DNA of 64,000 nucleotides from Treponema sp. OMZ 787 (GCF_024181225.1 NZ_CP051198.1:1550001-1614000); one strand, 5' to 3'; positions 28,012 through 35,796 are shown, numbered from the stretch's first letter. The notes: a model not told the origin generated them from the letters alone. Numbers and translations: made by a program.

Positions 28012-28506
28012 TTACTTAACACTGTGAATTTCTACTCTTCGGTTTTTGAAGCGGTCAGTAATCTCAGAATGGCTTCGGGCCGGTTTGCGTGCTCCCTGAC
28101 CTTCTACGATTATGTTGTTCGCATCAAACAACTTCATTTTTTGAAAATAGCTTGCAACAGCAATTGCCCGCTGTAATGCAATGCGATCTTCTTCCTTTTG
28201 TGAGTCGAGTTTTGCACTGTGACCTGAAACGACGATTTTCTTTACATTTTTTGCTTTTAGATCTTCGCCTATTTCTTTAAGTCTCTGTGCAGTAAACTGA
28301 TCAATCTGATAAGATTGAGATGCAAAGTACACTGTATAAGATGTGTCTTCAGAATCCGCTGTCTTATCTGTTTCTTCTTTTACTGCTTCCTGCTCTTGAG
28401 TTTGTTCAGGTTCAGCCGGTTTTTCTTCCTTTTGTTTGGGAGCAGACTTACATGAAAACATAAAAAGAACAGACAAGAGTAAAAGTAATACTCTTACTTT
28501 TTTCAA
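28012..28506 (-). CDS. OmpA-family peptidoglycan-binding lipoprotein, 164 aa
   Basis: The signal peptide ends in the lipobox LFMFSC, so the mature protein is lipid-anchored at Cys19. A Glu/Gln-rich linker covers residues about 22-50. The OmpA C-terminal domain runs from about 55 to the end, with VSGHSAK in place of the usual GHTD and the signature DRFKNRRVEI. It should tether the outer membrane to peptidoglycan, like Pal. AAGGAGG precedes the ATG. It is the first gene of a unit with the OmpL47-like gene. Confidence 0.88.
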   Translation of the reverse strand: MKKVRVLLLLLSVLFMFSCKSAPKQKEEKPAEPEQTQEQEAVKEETDKTADSEDTSYTVYFASQSYQIDQFTAQRLKEIGEDLKAKNVKKIVVSGHSAKLDSQKEEDRIALQRAIAVASYFQKMKLFDANNIIVEGQGARKPARSHSEITDRFKNRRVEIHSVK

Positions 28507-28536
28507 AGAAACCTCCTTAAAAATAATCTTAAGTAT

Positions 28537-28565
28537 ATTATCCAGCTTTTTATACCAATAGTCAA
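28537..28565 (-). promoter_or_regulatory. Promoter of the OmpA-lipoprotein operon
   Basis: On the minus strand, TTGACT (28560-28565) and GATAAT (28537-28542) are separated by 17 bases, about 30 bases upstream of the ATG. Confidence 0.6.
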
Positions 28566-28588
28566 GAAGATTTTATGATTTTTATGTA

Positions 28589-29926
28589 TCATTTTTCTTT
28601 AGCTTCGGTAACAAAGGTCGTATATTGGGATAAAAATAAGAGAGGAACTGTACCTATCGGGCCGTTTCTTTGTTTTGCCAAAATTAGTTCTGTGGGAATG
28701 GGTTTTGCTTCATCTTCGCTTGTGTCGGCCCTTTCACGGTGTAAAAACATGACCACATCGGCATCCTGTTCAAGAGAGCCGGATTCCCTTATATCCGCAA
28801 GACCGGGTTTTTTTCCTTCCGCATCCCTTGTCAACTGAGAAAGGGCGACAACCGGAATATCCAGCTCTCTTGCAAGACTTTTTAGAGATCTTGAAATTTC
28901 TGCGATTTGTTCATGGCGCGGTATGCTTGCATTTTCTCCCGTAATAAGGGTTATATAGTCTATAAAAATAATTTTTACATTATATGGCGGACTGCAAAGT
29001 TGGCGGGCTATTGCTCTTAAATCCAAAAGCTTCATATTAGGCATATCTACAAGGTAGAATGGTGCTTCATAGAGCAAACCGCAAGTTTCAGATACCTTTC
29101 CGAAGTCTCTTGCCGTCAGGTTTGCAGACCTTATTCTGTTTGAATTTATTTTTGCTCTTGAAGCTATCAAACGCTGTACAAGCTGCATATCCGACATTTC
29201 TAGAGAAAAAAAGGCTGTAGGAATTTTTTCGTCAATAGCTATGTGGGCAGCCATGGTCATTGCAAGGGCAGTTTTTCCTACGGAGGGACGGGCTCCTATT
29301 ATGATAAATTCCGAATTTTGAAATCCGTAGGTCATATTGTCCAAATTACCGAAGCCTGAGGGAACCCCTGTGTATTCTCCCTTGCGTTCGTGTAGTTTTT
29401 GGAGAACCTCCAAAGTGGGCATTATGACCTCAGCCAAGGACTTAAATGTCGCCGAATTCCCGGCTTCAGTAAGGTCAAAGATGCTTTTTTGAGCCTCTTC
29501 CAAGACTGTTCGGCTTGATATACTGTCATCAAATACATCTGCAGAAATTTTATTTGAAACTTTTAGCAAGTTTCTTCTTATTGCAGCTTCCAATACGATT
29601 TTTGCATAAAATTCGTAGTTTGCAGAGCTGGGAACCTCATCCGTAAGAGATGCTATGTAACTTGCTCCTCCGACCGAGTCCAGCTCATTTGTAGAACGAA
29701 GATAGTCCGTCAATATTAAAATATCGGCTTTTTGGGAGCGGGTGTCTAATTCCGAAATAGCCTTATATATCTTTTGGTGTTGAGGAGAATAAAAAGCCCC
29801 TGCATCTAAGATAGGTCTTACAAAGGTAAAAACATCAGGATCTATTAAAATAGCTCCTAAAACAGCCTTTTCTGCCTCCATATTGTGGGGCGGAAGCTTG
29901 TTTTTTAAATTTTTTGTACTATCCAT
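28589..29926 (-). CDS. dnaB: Replicative DNA helicase
   Basis: DnaB is the hexameric helicase that opens the replication fork. The N-terminal primase-interaction domain runs to about residue 110 (PPHNMEAEKAVLGAILID). The RecA-like domain has Walker A GARPSVGKTA near residue 205, Walker B IIFIDYITLI, and QLTRDAEGKKPGLADIRESGSLEQDADVV near residue 385. The ATG at 29926 is chosen because GAGAGG lies six bases before it; the frame also allows a TTG at 29941. The protein is 445 residues, which is typical. Confidence 0.95.
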   Translation of the reverse strand: MDSTKNLKNKLPPHNMEAEKAVLGAILIDPDVFTFVRPILDAGAFYSPQHQKIYKAISELDTRSQKADILILTDYLRSTNELDSVGGASYIASLTDEVPSSANYEFYAKIVLEAAIRRNLLKVSNKISADVFDDSISSRTVLEEAQKSIFDLTEAGNSATFKSLAEVIMPTLEVLQKLHERKGEYTGVPSGFGNLDNMTYGFQNSEFIIIGARPSVGKTALAMTMAAHIAIDEKIPTAFFSLEMSDMQLVQRLIASRAKINSNRIRSANLTARDFGKVSETCGLLYEAPFYLVDMPNMKLLDLRAIARQLCSPPYNVKIIFIDYITLITGENASIPRHEQIAEISRSLKSLARELDIPVVALSQLTRDAEGKKPGLADIRESGSLEQDADVVMFLHRERADTSEDEAKPIPTELILAKQRNGPIGTVPLLFLSQYTTFVTEAKEK

Positions 29927-29990
29927 TAAAATTCCTCTCAAGAAAAGGCATTTTAACAGATACTAAGATTAAAATCTAGCCTAAAAAATA

Positions 29991-30419
29991 TTAAATTTTA
30001 AAAACTTTAATGCCGACGCTTTTATTTTCTTTGATTTCGACTTTTAACTTGTCAAATCCTTTTGGCTTTCCGCCCTTATGATTGCTGTATCCTACCGGTT
30101 CCTTAGGCATACCTAAAAAGTTTCTATCCAGCTTGTCGTTTTCATTGAGATCTTGATAAACAAAAAAAACATACTCGCCTTCAGGAAGTTTTTCCGTTAT
30201 TGTCATATCCTTAGCTTCTACTTTAATGCTTAACGTCTTTAAAGGCTCTTTTTTCTTAAAAGACTTTGCATCTTGATAGATAGCCAAAAAGAGCTTTCCT
30301 TCGATAGTCTCAATGTTTGTAATATTAAGAGTAACCTCAAATTCGGGTCCTGTCTCTTCCGAATATAGACCTGTAAAAACCGCTAAAAAAATCGTAAAAA
30401 TAAAAATAATTTTTTTCAT
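29991..30419 (-). CDS. DUF2141-type exported protein, about 142 aa
   Basis: A signal peptide (KKIIFIFTIFLAVFTGLYS) is followed by a single beta-rich domain. The motifs KLFLAIYQDAKSF, LPEGEYVFFVYQDLNENDKLDRNFLGMPKEPVGYS match the DUF2141 family as I recall it; its function is unknown. Two adjacent ATGs (30422 and 30419) follow a GGGAG site; 30419 is used for its better spacing, and 30422 is equally possible. It precedes dnaB by 64 bases on the same strand. Confidence 0.75.
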   Translation of the reverse strand: MKKIIFIFTIFLAVFTGLYSEETGPEFEVTLNITNIETIEGKLFLAIYQDAKSFKKKEPLKTLSIKVEAKDMTITEKLPEGEYVFFVYQDLNENDKLDRNFLGMPKEPVGYSNHKGGKPKGFDKLKVEIKENKSVGIKVFKI

Positions 30420-30530
30420 CATGTTCTCCCGTACCTTATTCGGCATTGCCGTAAAAAATCTTTACCATGATTTTGGATTAGGGAAGTTTGAACCATATTT
30501 TGTTTTGTAAACATTTTTAGTTTTTTAAGA

Positions 30531-30559
30531 TTGACAAGTTTAAGGTTTTAAGTTATAAT
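30531..30559 (+). promoter_or_regulatory. Perfect-consensus promoter P1
   Basis: TTGACA (30531-30536) and TATAAT (30554-30559) are separated by exactly 17 bases, the full sigma-70 consensus. An ATG follows eight bases after the -10 box (30568). Confidence 0.8.
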
Positions 30560-30627
30560 TTTCATTAATGAATAGAAAGGGTGAAAATATTTTTTTAAAA
30601 ATTTCTCAAAAAATAGCTCATAACCTA

Positions 30628-30656
30628 TTGACAAGATTTTATGAGTCTGGTATAAT
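30628..30656 (+). promoter_or_regulatory. Perfect-consensus promoter P2
   Basis: TTGACA (30628-30633) and TATAAT (30651-30656) again have a 17-base spacer, 97 bases downstream of P1. Transcription should begin near 30663, a few bases before a run of 15 C. Confidence 0.82.
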
Positions 30657-30668
30657 ATTAAGTTTTTA

Positions 30669-30683
30669 CCCCCCCCCCCCCCC
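30669..30683 (+). repeat. Homopolymeric tract of 15 C
   Basis: Fifteen consecutive C residues stand out in an AT-rich intergenic region. Such tracts change length by slipped-strand mispairing. In T. pallidum, poly-G tracts near promoters control tpr-type genes, so a switch role here is plausible. The exact length may vary between cells or be a sequencing consensus. Confidence 0.95.
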
Positions 30684-30812
30684 TCCGATAAACTTAAATA
30701 ATTCTGGTTATCCTTTTACTTTAAGTCTTTATTCGACAACTAAAACAAGACATATATTTACCAAGCTTGAAAATTGTTTGCTTGTTGTTTTTATGTATAT
30801 TTATTTTAACTT

Positions 30813-30848
30813 AAAAGCCTGTACAAATTTATTTTGTACGGGCTTTTT
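30813..30848 (+). terminator. Intrinsic terminator of the P2 transcript
   Basis: AAAAGCCTGTACAAA (30813-30827) pairs with TTTGTACGGGCTTTT (30833-30847) with one T-G wobble and a five-base loop, and the arm ends in a T run. Confidence 0.85.
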
Positions 30849-30978
30849 GTGTTTTGATAGAATTATTAAACGAGGATGGAGGTGGGGTATGGAATAGGTA
30901 TTTGAAAAAAACTGTAGTGAAAAATAATTTTAGATATTTATAATATTTTTTTGTAAACAAATATGGAGGTTTTATATT

Positions 30979-31317
30979 TTGGAAAATGTAATTGTAATTC
31001 CCGAAACAGAAGATTATAAACTTGATGTCTTGTATGATTCCATTGTTTATATTAATCAAGCTTTAGGAGTTCCCAAGCTGAAAGAACACAATGTAAAATA
31101 TTGTGCTCCTTTTTGGTTGAAATATAATGCAGTATATAGGTTATATGAGATCAACAATCATGGTAAAAACGGTTCTTCATATTTTATTGAGTTAGGTACA
31201 GGATTCTTATTACCTCAACCATGGAATAATATGGGGCAGCGTTTAAGATTTGAGTATCACCAATTATCTTCATTTGGAGTAGTACCTTGCAGTGGCACAA
31301 TTCTTAAATATATATAA
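30979..31317 (+). CDS. Hypothetical protein, 112 aa
   Basis: The start is a TTG at 30979 with GGAGG nine bases upstream; no in-frame ATG is near the N-terminus. The protein has no signal peptide or membrane helix. It is rich in aromatic residues (YCAPFWLKYNAVYRLYEI, YFIELGTGFLLPQPW and RLRFEYHQL) and is probably a small alpha/beta cytoplasmic protein. I do not recognise a family. It opens a run of four plus-strand accessory genes downstream of the C15 locus. A TATAAT at 30939-30944 could be its own -10 box, but the -35 is poor. A 29-base hairpin (31323-31351) without a T run follows it. Confidence 0.6.
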   Translation: MENVIVIPETEDYKLDVLYDSIVYINQALGVPKLKEHNVKYCAPFWLKYNAVYRLYEINNHGKNGSSYFIELGTGFLLPQPWNNMGQRLRFEYHQLSSFGVVPCSGTILKYI

Positions 31318-31395
31318 GAAAAATGCTATCTGGATATTATATCCCGATAGCAGAGTAACTTTAAATATTAAATATAAAAAACAGAGGTTAATATT

Positions 31396-31932
31396 ATGAG
31401 CATTGATGAGCTTAAAGAAAAAATAAAAAATGTATTTATCGAAATAGGTCCTAAAATACATACAAAAACAAGTAAGTTTAGTACAGCTACCATATTTTCG
31501 AAGCTTGAAAAGATAGCTTACGATATAAAAAATTATATTCCGTATTATACCGGTAATGATGAATTTTTAGTTGATTTTTGTATACGGGAAGAAGAAGAAA
31601 AAGAAGATAGTAAATTTAAAAAAATCCCTTTAGCCTGTGAATGTGAGTGGAATCTAGATTTTAAATCAATCCAGTATGATTTTGAAAAACTTTTAGTTTT
31701 AAATGCAGATTTAAAACTAATGATCTTTAATTCTGCTGATAAAAATAAAGCAGAAAAAGATATGAAAAAACTATGCAGCATAATAAGTGAGTTCGACTCT
31801 AAGTCTTGCGGTAAATTTATCTTTTTTTCCTTCATAGATAAAGAAGCATCAGAACAAATAGGCTATTTTTTATTTGGAGAGTATGATGAAAACTCGGGAG
31901 ACAAATTAAAATCATGTATTTTAAAAAAATAA
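31396..31932 (+). CDS. Hypothetical protein with a possible PD-(D/E)XK nuclease-like core, 178 aa
   Basis: The protein is cytoplasmic with no signal peptide. The middle reads VDFCIREEEEKEDS, then IPLACECEWNLDF, then IQYDFEKLLVLNADLKLMIF. An Asp, a Glu-X-Glu strand and a following Gln/Asp/Lys helix is a spacing seen in restriction-endonuclease-like folds. That is an inference from pattern; I do not recognise the family. AGAGG lies about nine bases before the ATG. It sits 78 bases after the 112-residue gene and 31 bases before an exported protein, so these genes probably share a transcript. Confidence 0.65.
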   Translation: MSIDELKEKIKNVFIEIGPKIHTKTSKFSTATIFSKLEKIAYDIKNYIPYYTGNDEFLVDFCIREEEEKEDSKFKKIPLACECEWNLDFKSIQYDFEKLLVLNADLKLMIFNSADKNKAEKDMKKLCSIISEFDSKSCGKFIFFSFIDKEASEQIGYFLFGEYDENSGDKLKSCILKK

Positions 31933-31963
31933 AAAGTTATTACAATAAATAAGGAGTTATAAA

Positions 31964-32386
31964 ATGAAAAAAATTATTTTGATTGTGCTGCTATTAGGCA
32001 TTTGGGTATCACCGATATCTTCGGATGATATGGATAATCCTTTGTACTGGGATTTATACAATTTTGGACAGGATTTGGTTTATGAAAGTTTTAAAGAAGC
32101 AATGAACGAAGCTTTGACAAAACCATTTATAATTGCCAACGAAACAGGCAAAGAAATCCAAGAACTTTATATTGCTTTAAGCTCTGATGATGATTGGGGT
32201 AAAAATTTATGGCAAAATGAGGAATTTTTTCATAGCGGTTACCATATCAAATTAAGTAGTGAAGATGTAGGTCCCTATGATATTGCAATGGTTGATACCG
32301 ATGGAAATGTATATGCAAAATACAAGGTTCGCATTACTGAGGACTTAACCATAAAATTTACACAAAAAGATAGGCTTGAAAAATAA
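31964..32386 (+). CDS. Small secreted protein of unknown function, 140 aa
   Basis: A clear signal peptide (KKIILIVLLLGIWVSPISS) precedes a short helix and one beta domain at about residues 50-135. That domain has the pattern ANETGKEIQELYIALSSDDDWGKNLW, then VGPYDIAMVDTDGNVYAKYKV. The same kind of domain (an N-T-G opening, DDWG and YDIxxVDxDG) recurs in secreted spirochaete proteins, as I recall, with no assigned role. AAGGAG precedes the ATG. It lies 44 bases before the Sel1-repeat lipoprotein. Confidence 0.72.
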   Translation: MKKIILIVLLLGIWVSPISSDDMDNPLYWDLYNFGQDLVYESFKEAMNEALTKPFIIANETGKEIQELYIALSSDDDWGKNLWQNEEFFHSGYHIKLSSEDVGPYDIAMVDTDGNVYAKYKVRITEDLTIKFTQKDRLEK

Positions 32387-32430
32387 AGGTATATTATAAA
32401 ATTTGAATATAATAAATAGGGAGAAAAGAT

Positions 32431-33715
32431 ATGAAGAATATAAAATTTCTAATTTTAGCCGTAATTGTAACTTTTATTGCAAGTTTAACAGCTTGTGTAA
32501 AAGATAATGTTAGTACACCCGTCGAAAAATATACAAGAGCAGCTGAACGCGGAGATACCGATGCAATGTACATATTAGCATTGCTATATGAAGAAGGCAG
32601 GGGCGGCACCTTAAAAAATGAAAATACTGCACGCGAGTGGTATAAAAAATCTGCCGAAAAGGGTAATGTTTGGTCTATGAATCAAATAGGTGTAATGTAC
32701 CGCTTCGGTAAGCTAGGTTTGGAAAAAGATGATAAAAAAGCTGTAGAATGGTACCGTAAGGCTGCCGATAAGGGGTTTTCTTTGGCCATGGTTAATATTG
32801 GTTCAATGTATTATAATGGGCAAGGCGGATTAGAAAAGGATGAAAAAAAAAGCTCTAGAATGGTACCATAAGGCTGCAGATAAAGGGGATACTCTGGCAA
32901 TGGTTTTTCTAGGTAGCATGTGTGAGAATGGACAAGGCGGTTTAGAAAAGGATGATAAAATAGCATTAGAATGGTACCGTAAGGCTGCCGATAAAGATAA
33001 TGCTTTGGCTATGAACAGTATAGGTGTAATGTATGAGTATGGTAAAGGTGATTTGGAAAAGGATGATAAAAAAGCCTTAGAATGGTACCATAAAGCTGCA
33101 GATAAAGACAATGCTCTAGCTATGACTAACATAGGTAGAATGTATGAGTCTGGCAAAGGCGGTTTGGAAAAAGATGAAAAAAAAGCCTTAGAATGGTACC
33201 GTAAGGCTGCAGAGAAAGACAATGCTAAAGCTATGTTTAACATAGGTGGAATGTACCAGAGTGGTAGAGGCGGTTTGAAAAAGGATGATAAAAAAGCTTT
33301 AGAATGGTACCTCAAAGCCGCCGACAAAGATTATGCTTTAGGTATAACTAATGTTGGTCTATATTATGCACATGGACTTGGTGGTTTGCGAAAGGATGAA
33401 AAATATGCTCTTGAATGGCTGCAAAAGGCCGCCGATAAGGGTGAAGCAACCGCTATTCTTGCCATTGGAAGTATGTATTTTCATGGTGTTGGAGGTCTAC
33501 GCAAAAATGAAAAAACAGCTCTTGAATGGATAAAAAAAGCCGTAGATAAAAACAATAATAAAGCAATGCATTCATTGGCTCAATATTATGAGTATGGTTT
33601 AGGAGGTCTGCGTGTTGATTATAAACAAGCTAAATACTGGTATCAAAAAGCCCTTGATAATGGTTATACCGATGCTAAAAAAGATTTGAAAGCTCTCGAA
33701 AGAAAAGGTTATTAA
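32431..33715 (+). pseudogene. Sel1-repeat lipoprotein, interrupted by a frameshift in an A9 tract
   Basis: The N-terminal part (32431-32871) has a lipoprotein signal ending in ASLTAC and three Sel1 repeats. The C-terminal part (32840-33715) continues the same repeats in another frame. At 32843-32851 there are nine A residues; the equivalent place in a later repeat (near 33175) has eight, and eight here would restore one frame of about 427 codons with the expected DEKKALEWYHKAADKG sequence. About eleven 36-residue repeats are then present. Sel1 repeats form alpha-alpha solenoids that bind partner proteins. The shift may be a true mutation, slippage-based switching, or a base-calling error. GGGAG precedes the first ATG. 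Confidence 0.85.
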
Positions 33716-33765
33716 ATATAAAATTACTGTAATTTTTATAGTTACGGTGTTAATTGTCTTTGCAT

Positions 33766-33794
33766 AGCTTGCCGATTTTCGGCAAGCTCTTTGT
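33766..33794 (+). terminator. Intrinsic terminator after the Sel1 gene
   Basis: AGCTTGCCGA pairs with TCGGCAAGCT around a TTT loop (33766-33788), followed by CTTTGTCT. It closes the accessory cluster before alaS. Confidence 0.75.
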
Positions 33795-33856
33795 CTACCT
33801 TGTATGGTTTCAGTACATTGTAAAATAAATGCTTTGACAAAATCATCAAAAGGTAA

Positions 33857-33885
33857 TTGACAATTTCTTTTTTATTCCTTAAAAT
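33857..33885 (+). promoter_or_regulatory. Promoter of alaS, adjacent to the ATG
   Basis: TTGACA (33857-33862) and TAAAAT (33880-33885) are 17 bases apart. The ATG at 33894 follows the -10 box by eight bases, which predicts a leaderless transcript. Confidence 0.7.
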
Positions 33886-33893
33886 ATCTTCCT

Positions 33894-35696
33894 ATGAATA
33901 AAAATATTACAGTTGATGAACTTCGTTCAAAATATATAGAATTTTTTAAAACTAAAAATCATGCAGAGATATCGGGACGCTCTCTTATACCTGAAAATGA
34001 CCCAACGGTCTTGTTTACGACAGCCGGAATGCATCCGCTTGTTCCTTACTTGATGGGTGAGCCTCATCCGGCCGGAAGCCGTCTAACGGATGTGCAAAAA
34101 TGTGTCCGCACAGGTGATATAGACGATGTAGGCGACGCTTCGCATTTAACTTTTTTTGAAATGCTGGGTAACTGGTCATTGGGAGATTATTTTAAAAAAG
34201 AATCCATCGCCTATAGTTTTGAATTTTTAACCGATGAAAAATACTTAGGTATCCCTGTCGATAAACTTTCATTTACGGTTTTTGAGGGAAATGAAGATGC
34301 TCCCCGAGATGAAGAGTCTGCTTCTATTTGGGAGAGTTTGGGAGTTTCAAAAGATAAGATTTTCTTTTTACCAAAGGAAGATAACTGGTGGGGCCCTGCC
34401 GGAGAAACCGGTCCCTGCGGTCCAGATACGGAAATTTTTATTGATACCGGAAAAAGTGCTTGCGGTTCAAATTGCCGTCCCGGCTGCCATTGCGGTAAAT
34501 ATGTAGAAATATGGAACAATGTTTTTATGCAATACCATAAAAACAAGGACGGCTCATATTCTCCATTGGCAAGAAAATGTGTAGATACCGGAATGGGGGT
34601 TGAGCGTACCGTTGCCATGCTTCAAGGAAAACCTTCAGTTTATAATACCGAGGCCTTTACATCGATTATTAAGTCCATCGAGGATTTGAGCGGCGTAAAA
34701 TACGGAGATAACGAAAAAACCGATACCTCTATCAGAATTATAGCCGACCATATCCGGACGGCCTGTTTTATCTTAGGCGATCCTAAAACTACGCTTCCTT
34801 CAAATATAGGGGCAGGCTATGTTTTAAGAAGAATTATTAGGCGGGCCGTAAGACACGGCAAAAAACTCGGCATAGACGGCAGCTTTTTATCGGTTCCGGC
34901 TTCTGCCGTCATTGCTCAAAATTCAAAATTTTATACGGAGCTAAAAGACAACGAAACTTTAATTTTAACCGAGCTCAAGGCAGAAGAGGATAAATTCCTT
35001 GAAACCTTAAAGAAAGGCGAGGCAGAATTTGAAAAAATGCTCCCCAACCTTTTAAAAAATCCTAAAAAGGTTATTCCGGGAAGGATGGCCTTTAAGCTCT
35101 ATGATACCTACGGCTTTCCGATTGAATTAACTGAAGAACTTGCCTCCGAATCCGGCTTGACAGTGAATAGGGAAGAATTCGATGAGGCCTTTAAAAAACA
35201 TCAGGAATTGTCGAGAGCCGGAAGCGAGCAGGTATTTAAGGGCGGCCTTGCCGACCATTCAGAACAGACTACAGCCTATCATACGGCTACCCATCTTTTA
35301 CACAAGGCCCTAAGAACTGTTTTAGGCGATCATGTTCAGCAAAAGGGCTCAAATATAACGGCTGAAAGGCTTAGATTTGACTTTTCGCATCCGGAACCCA
35401 TGACTGATGCCGAAAAGAAAGAAGTAGAGCGTCTTGTAAATGAGGCTATCAAGGCTGATCTACCCGTAACTATGGAGGTCATGCCCTTGGAAGAAGCAAA
35501 AAAAAGAGGGGCTATGGCTTTATTCGGTGAAAAATATGAGGATGTTGTTAAGGTTTACAAAATAGGGGACTTTTCTATGGAAGTTTGCGGCGGTCCTCAT
35601 GTAGAAAAAACAGGAAACCTAGGAACTTTTTTGATAAAAAAGGAACAGTCTTCTTCTGCAGGTGTAAGACGCATTAGGGCCGTTCTTGAACATTAA
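33894..35696 (+). CDS. alaS: Alanyl-tRNA synthetase, short form, 600 aa
   Basis: The enzyme charges tRNA-Ala. The class II catalytic domain begins with YIEFFKTKNHAEISGRSLIPENDPTVLFTTAGM split over the first 50 residues, and the editing domain carries HTATH at residues 463-467 and the CGGPH motif with Cys565 and His569. The protein ends right after the editing domain (RRIRAVLEH), so the coiled coil and DHHA1 C-Ala domain of the usual 870-residue enzyme are missing. As I recall, short AlaRS of this kind occurs in spirochaetes and is not a truncation artefact. No Shine-Dalgarno is visible and the promoter abuts the ATG. Confidence 0.95.
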   Translation: MNKNITVDELRSKYIEFFKTKNHAEISGRSLIPENDPTVLFTTAGMHPLVPYLMGEPHPAGSRLTDVQKCVRTGDIDDVGDASHLTFFEMLGNWSLGDYFKKESIAYSFEFLTDEKYLGIPVDKLSFTVFEGNEDAPRDEESASIWESLGVSKDKIFFLPKEDNWWGPAGETGPCGPDTEIFIDTGKSACGSNCRPGCHCGKYVEIWNNVFMQYHKNKDGSYSPLARKCVDTGMGVERTVAMLQGKPSVYNTEAFTSIIKSIEDLSGVKYGDNEKTDTSIRIIADHIRTACFILGDPKTTLPSNIGAGYVLRRIIRRAVRHGKKLGIDGSFLSVPASAVIAQNSKFYTELKDNETLILTELKAEEDKFLETLKKGEAEFEKMLPNLLKNPKKVIPGRMAFKLYDTYGFPIELTEELASESGLTVNREEFDEAFKKHQELSRAGSEQVFKGGLADHSEQTTAYHTATHLLHKALRTVLGDHVQQKGSNITAERLRFDFSHPEPMTDAEKKEVERLVNEAIKADLPVTMEVMPLEEAKKRGAMALFGEKYEDVVKVYKIGDFSMEVCGGPHVEKTGNLGTFLIKKEQSSSAGVRRIRAVLEH

Positions 35697-35796
35697 ATGT
35701 AACTTATTGCTTTACAATTTGTTAATATGGCAAAAGTTCGGCTTTGCCTTCTTTAAAATATATCATCCCTACTTGGGATAATAGGTGAGGATAATA

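Larger units (their letters stand above)
30663..30850 (+). ncRNA. Candidate small RNA with a poly-C 5' end
   Basis: The stretch between promoter P2 and a strong intrinsic terminator would give an RNA of about 190 bases. It holds no start codon with a ribosome site; the only AUG, at 30793, has no Shine-Dalgarno and its frame runs through the terminator stem. The RNA would carry C15 at about +7 to +21. It may be a free small RNA or a variable leader for the gene at 30979. It is read from promoter and terminator signals alone. Confidence 0.5.

Noticed and set aside
30829-31059. Minus-strand 76-codon frame opposite the gene at 30979
   Set aside because: It overlaps the terminator and the plus-strand gene, with no ribosome site or family.
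32830-33327. A 165-codon minus-strand reading frame antisense to the Sel1 repeats
   Set aside because: It mirrors the periodic repeats of the plus-strand gene, has repeated AALRYHSKAFLSS-like units with no biological sense, and lacks a ribosome site and promoter.
32700-33650. Regularly spaced repeats that might suggest a CRISPR array
   Set aside because: The periodicity is that of 36-codon Sel1 repeats in a coding frame; the intervals are not unique spacers and no cas gene is near.
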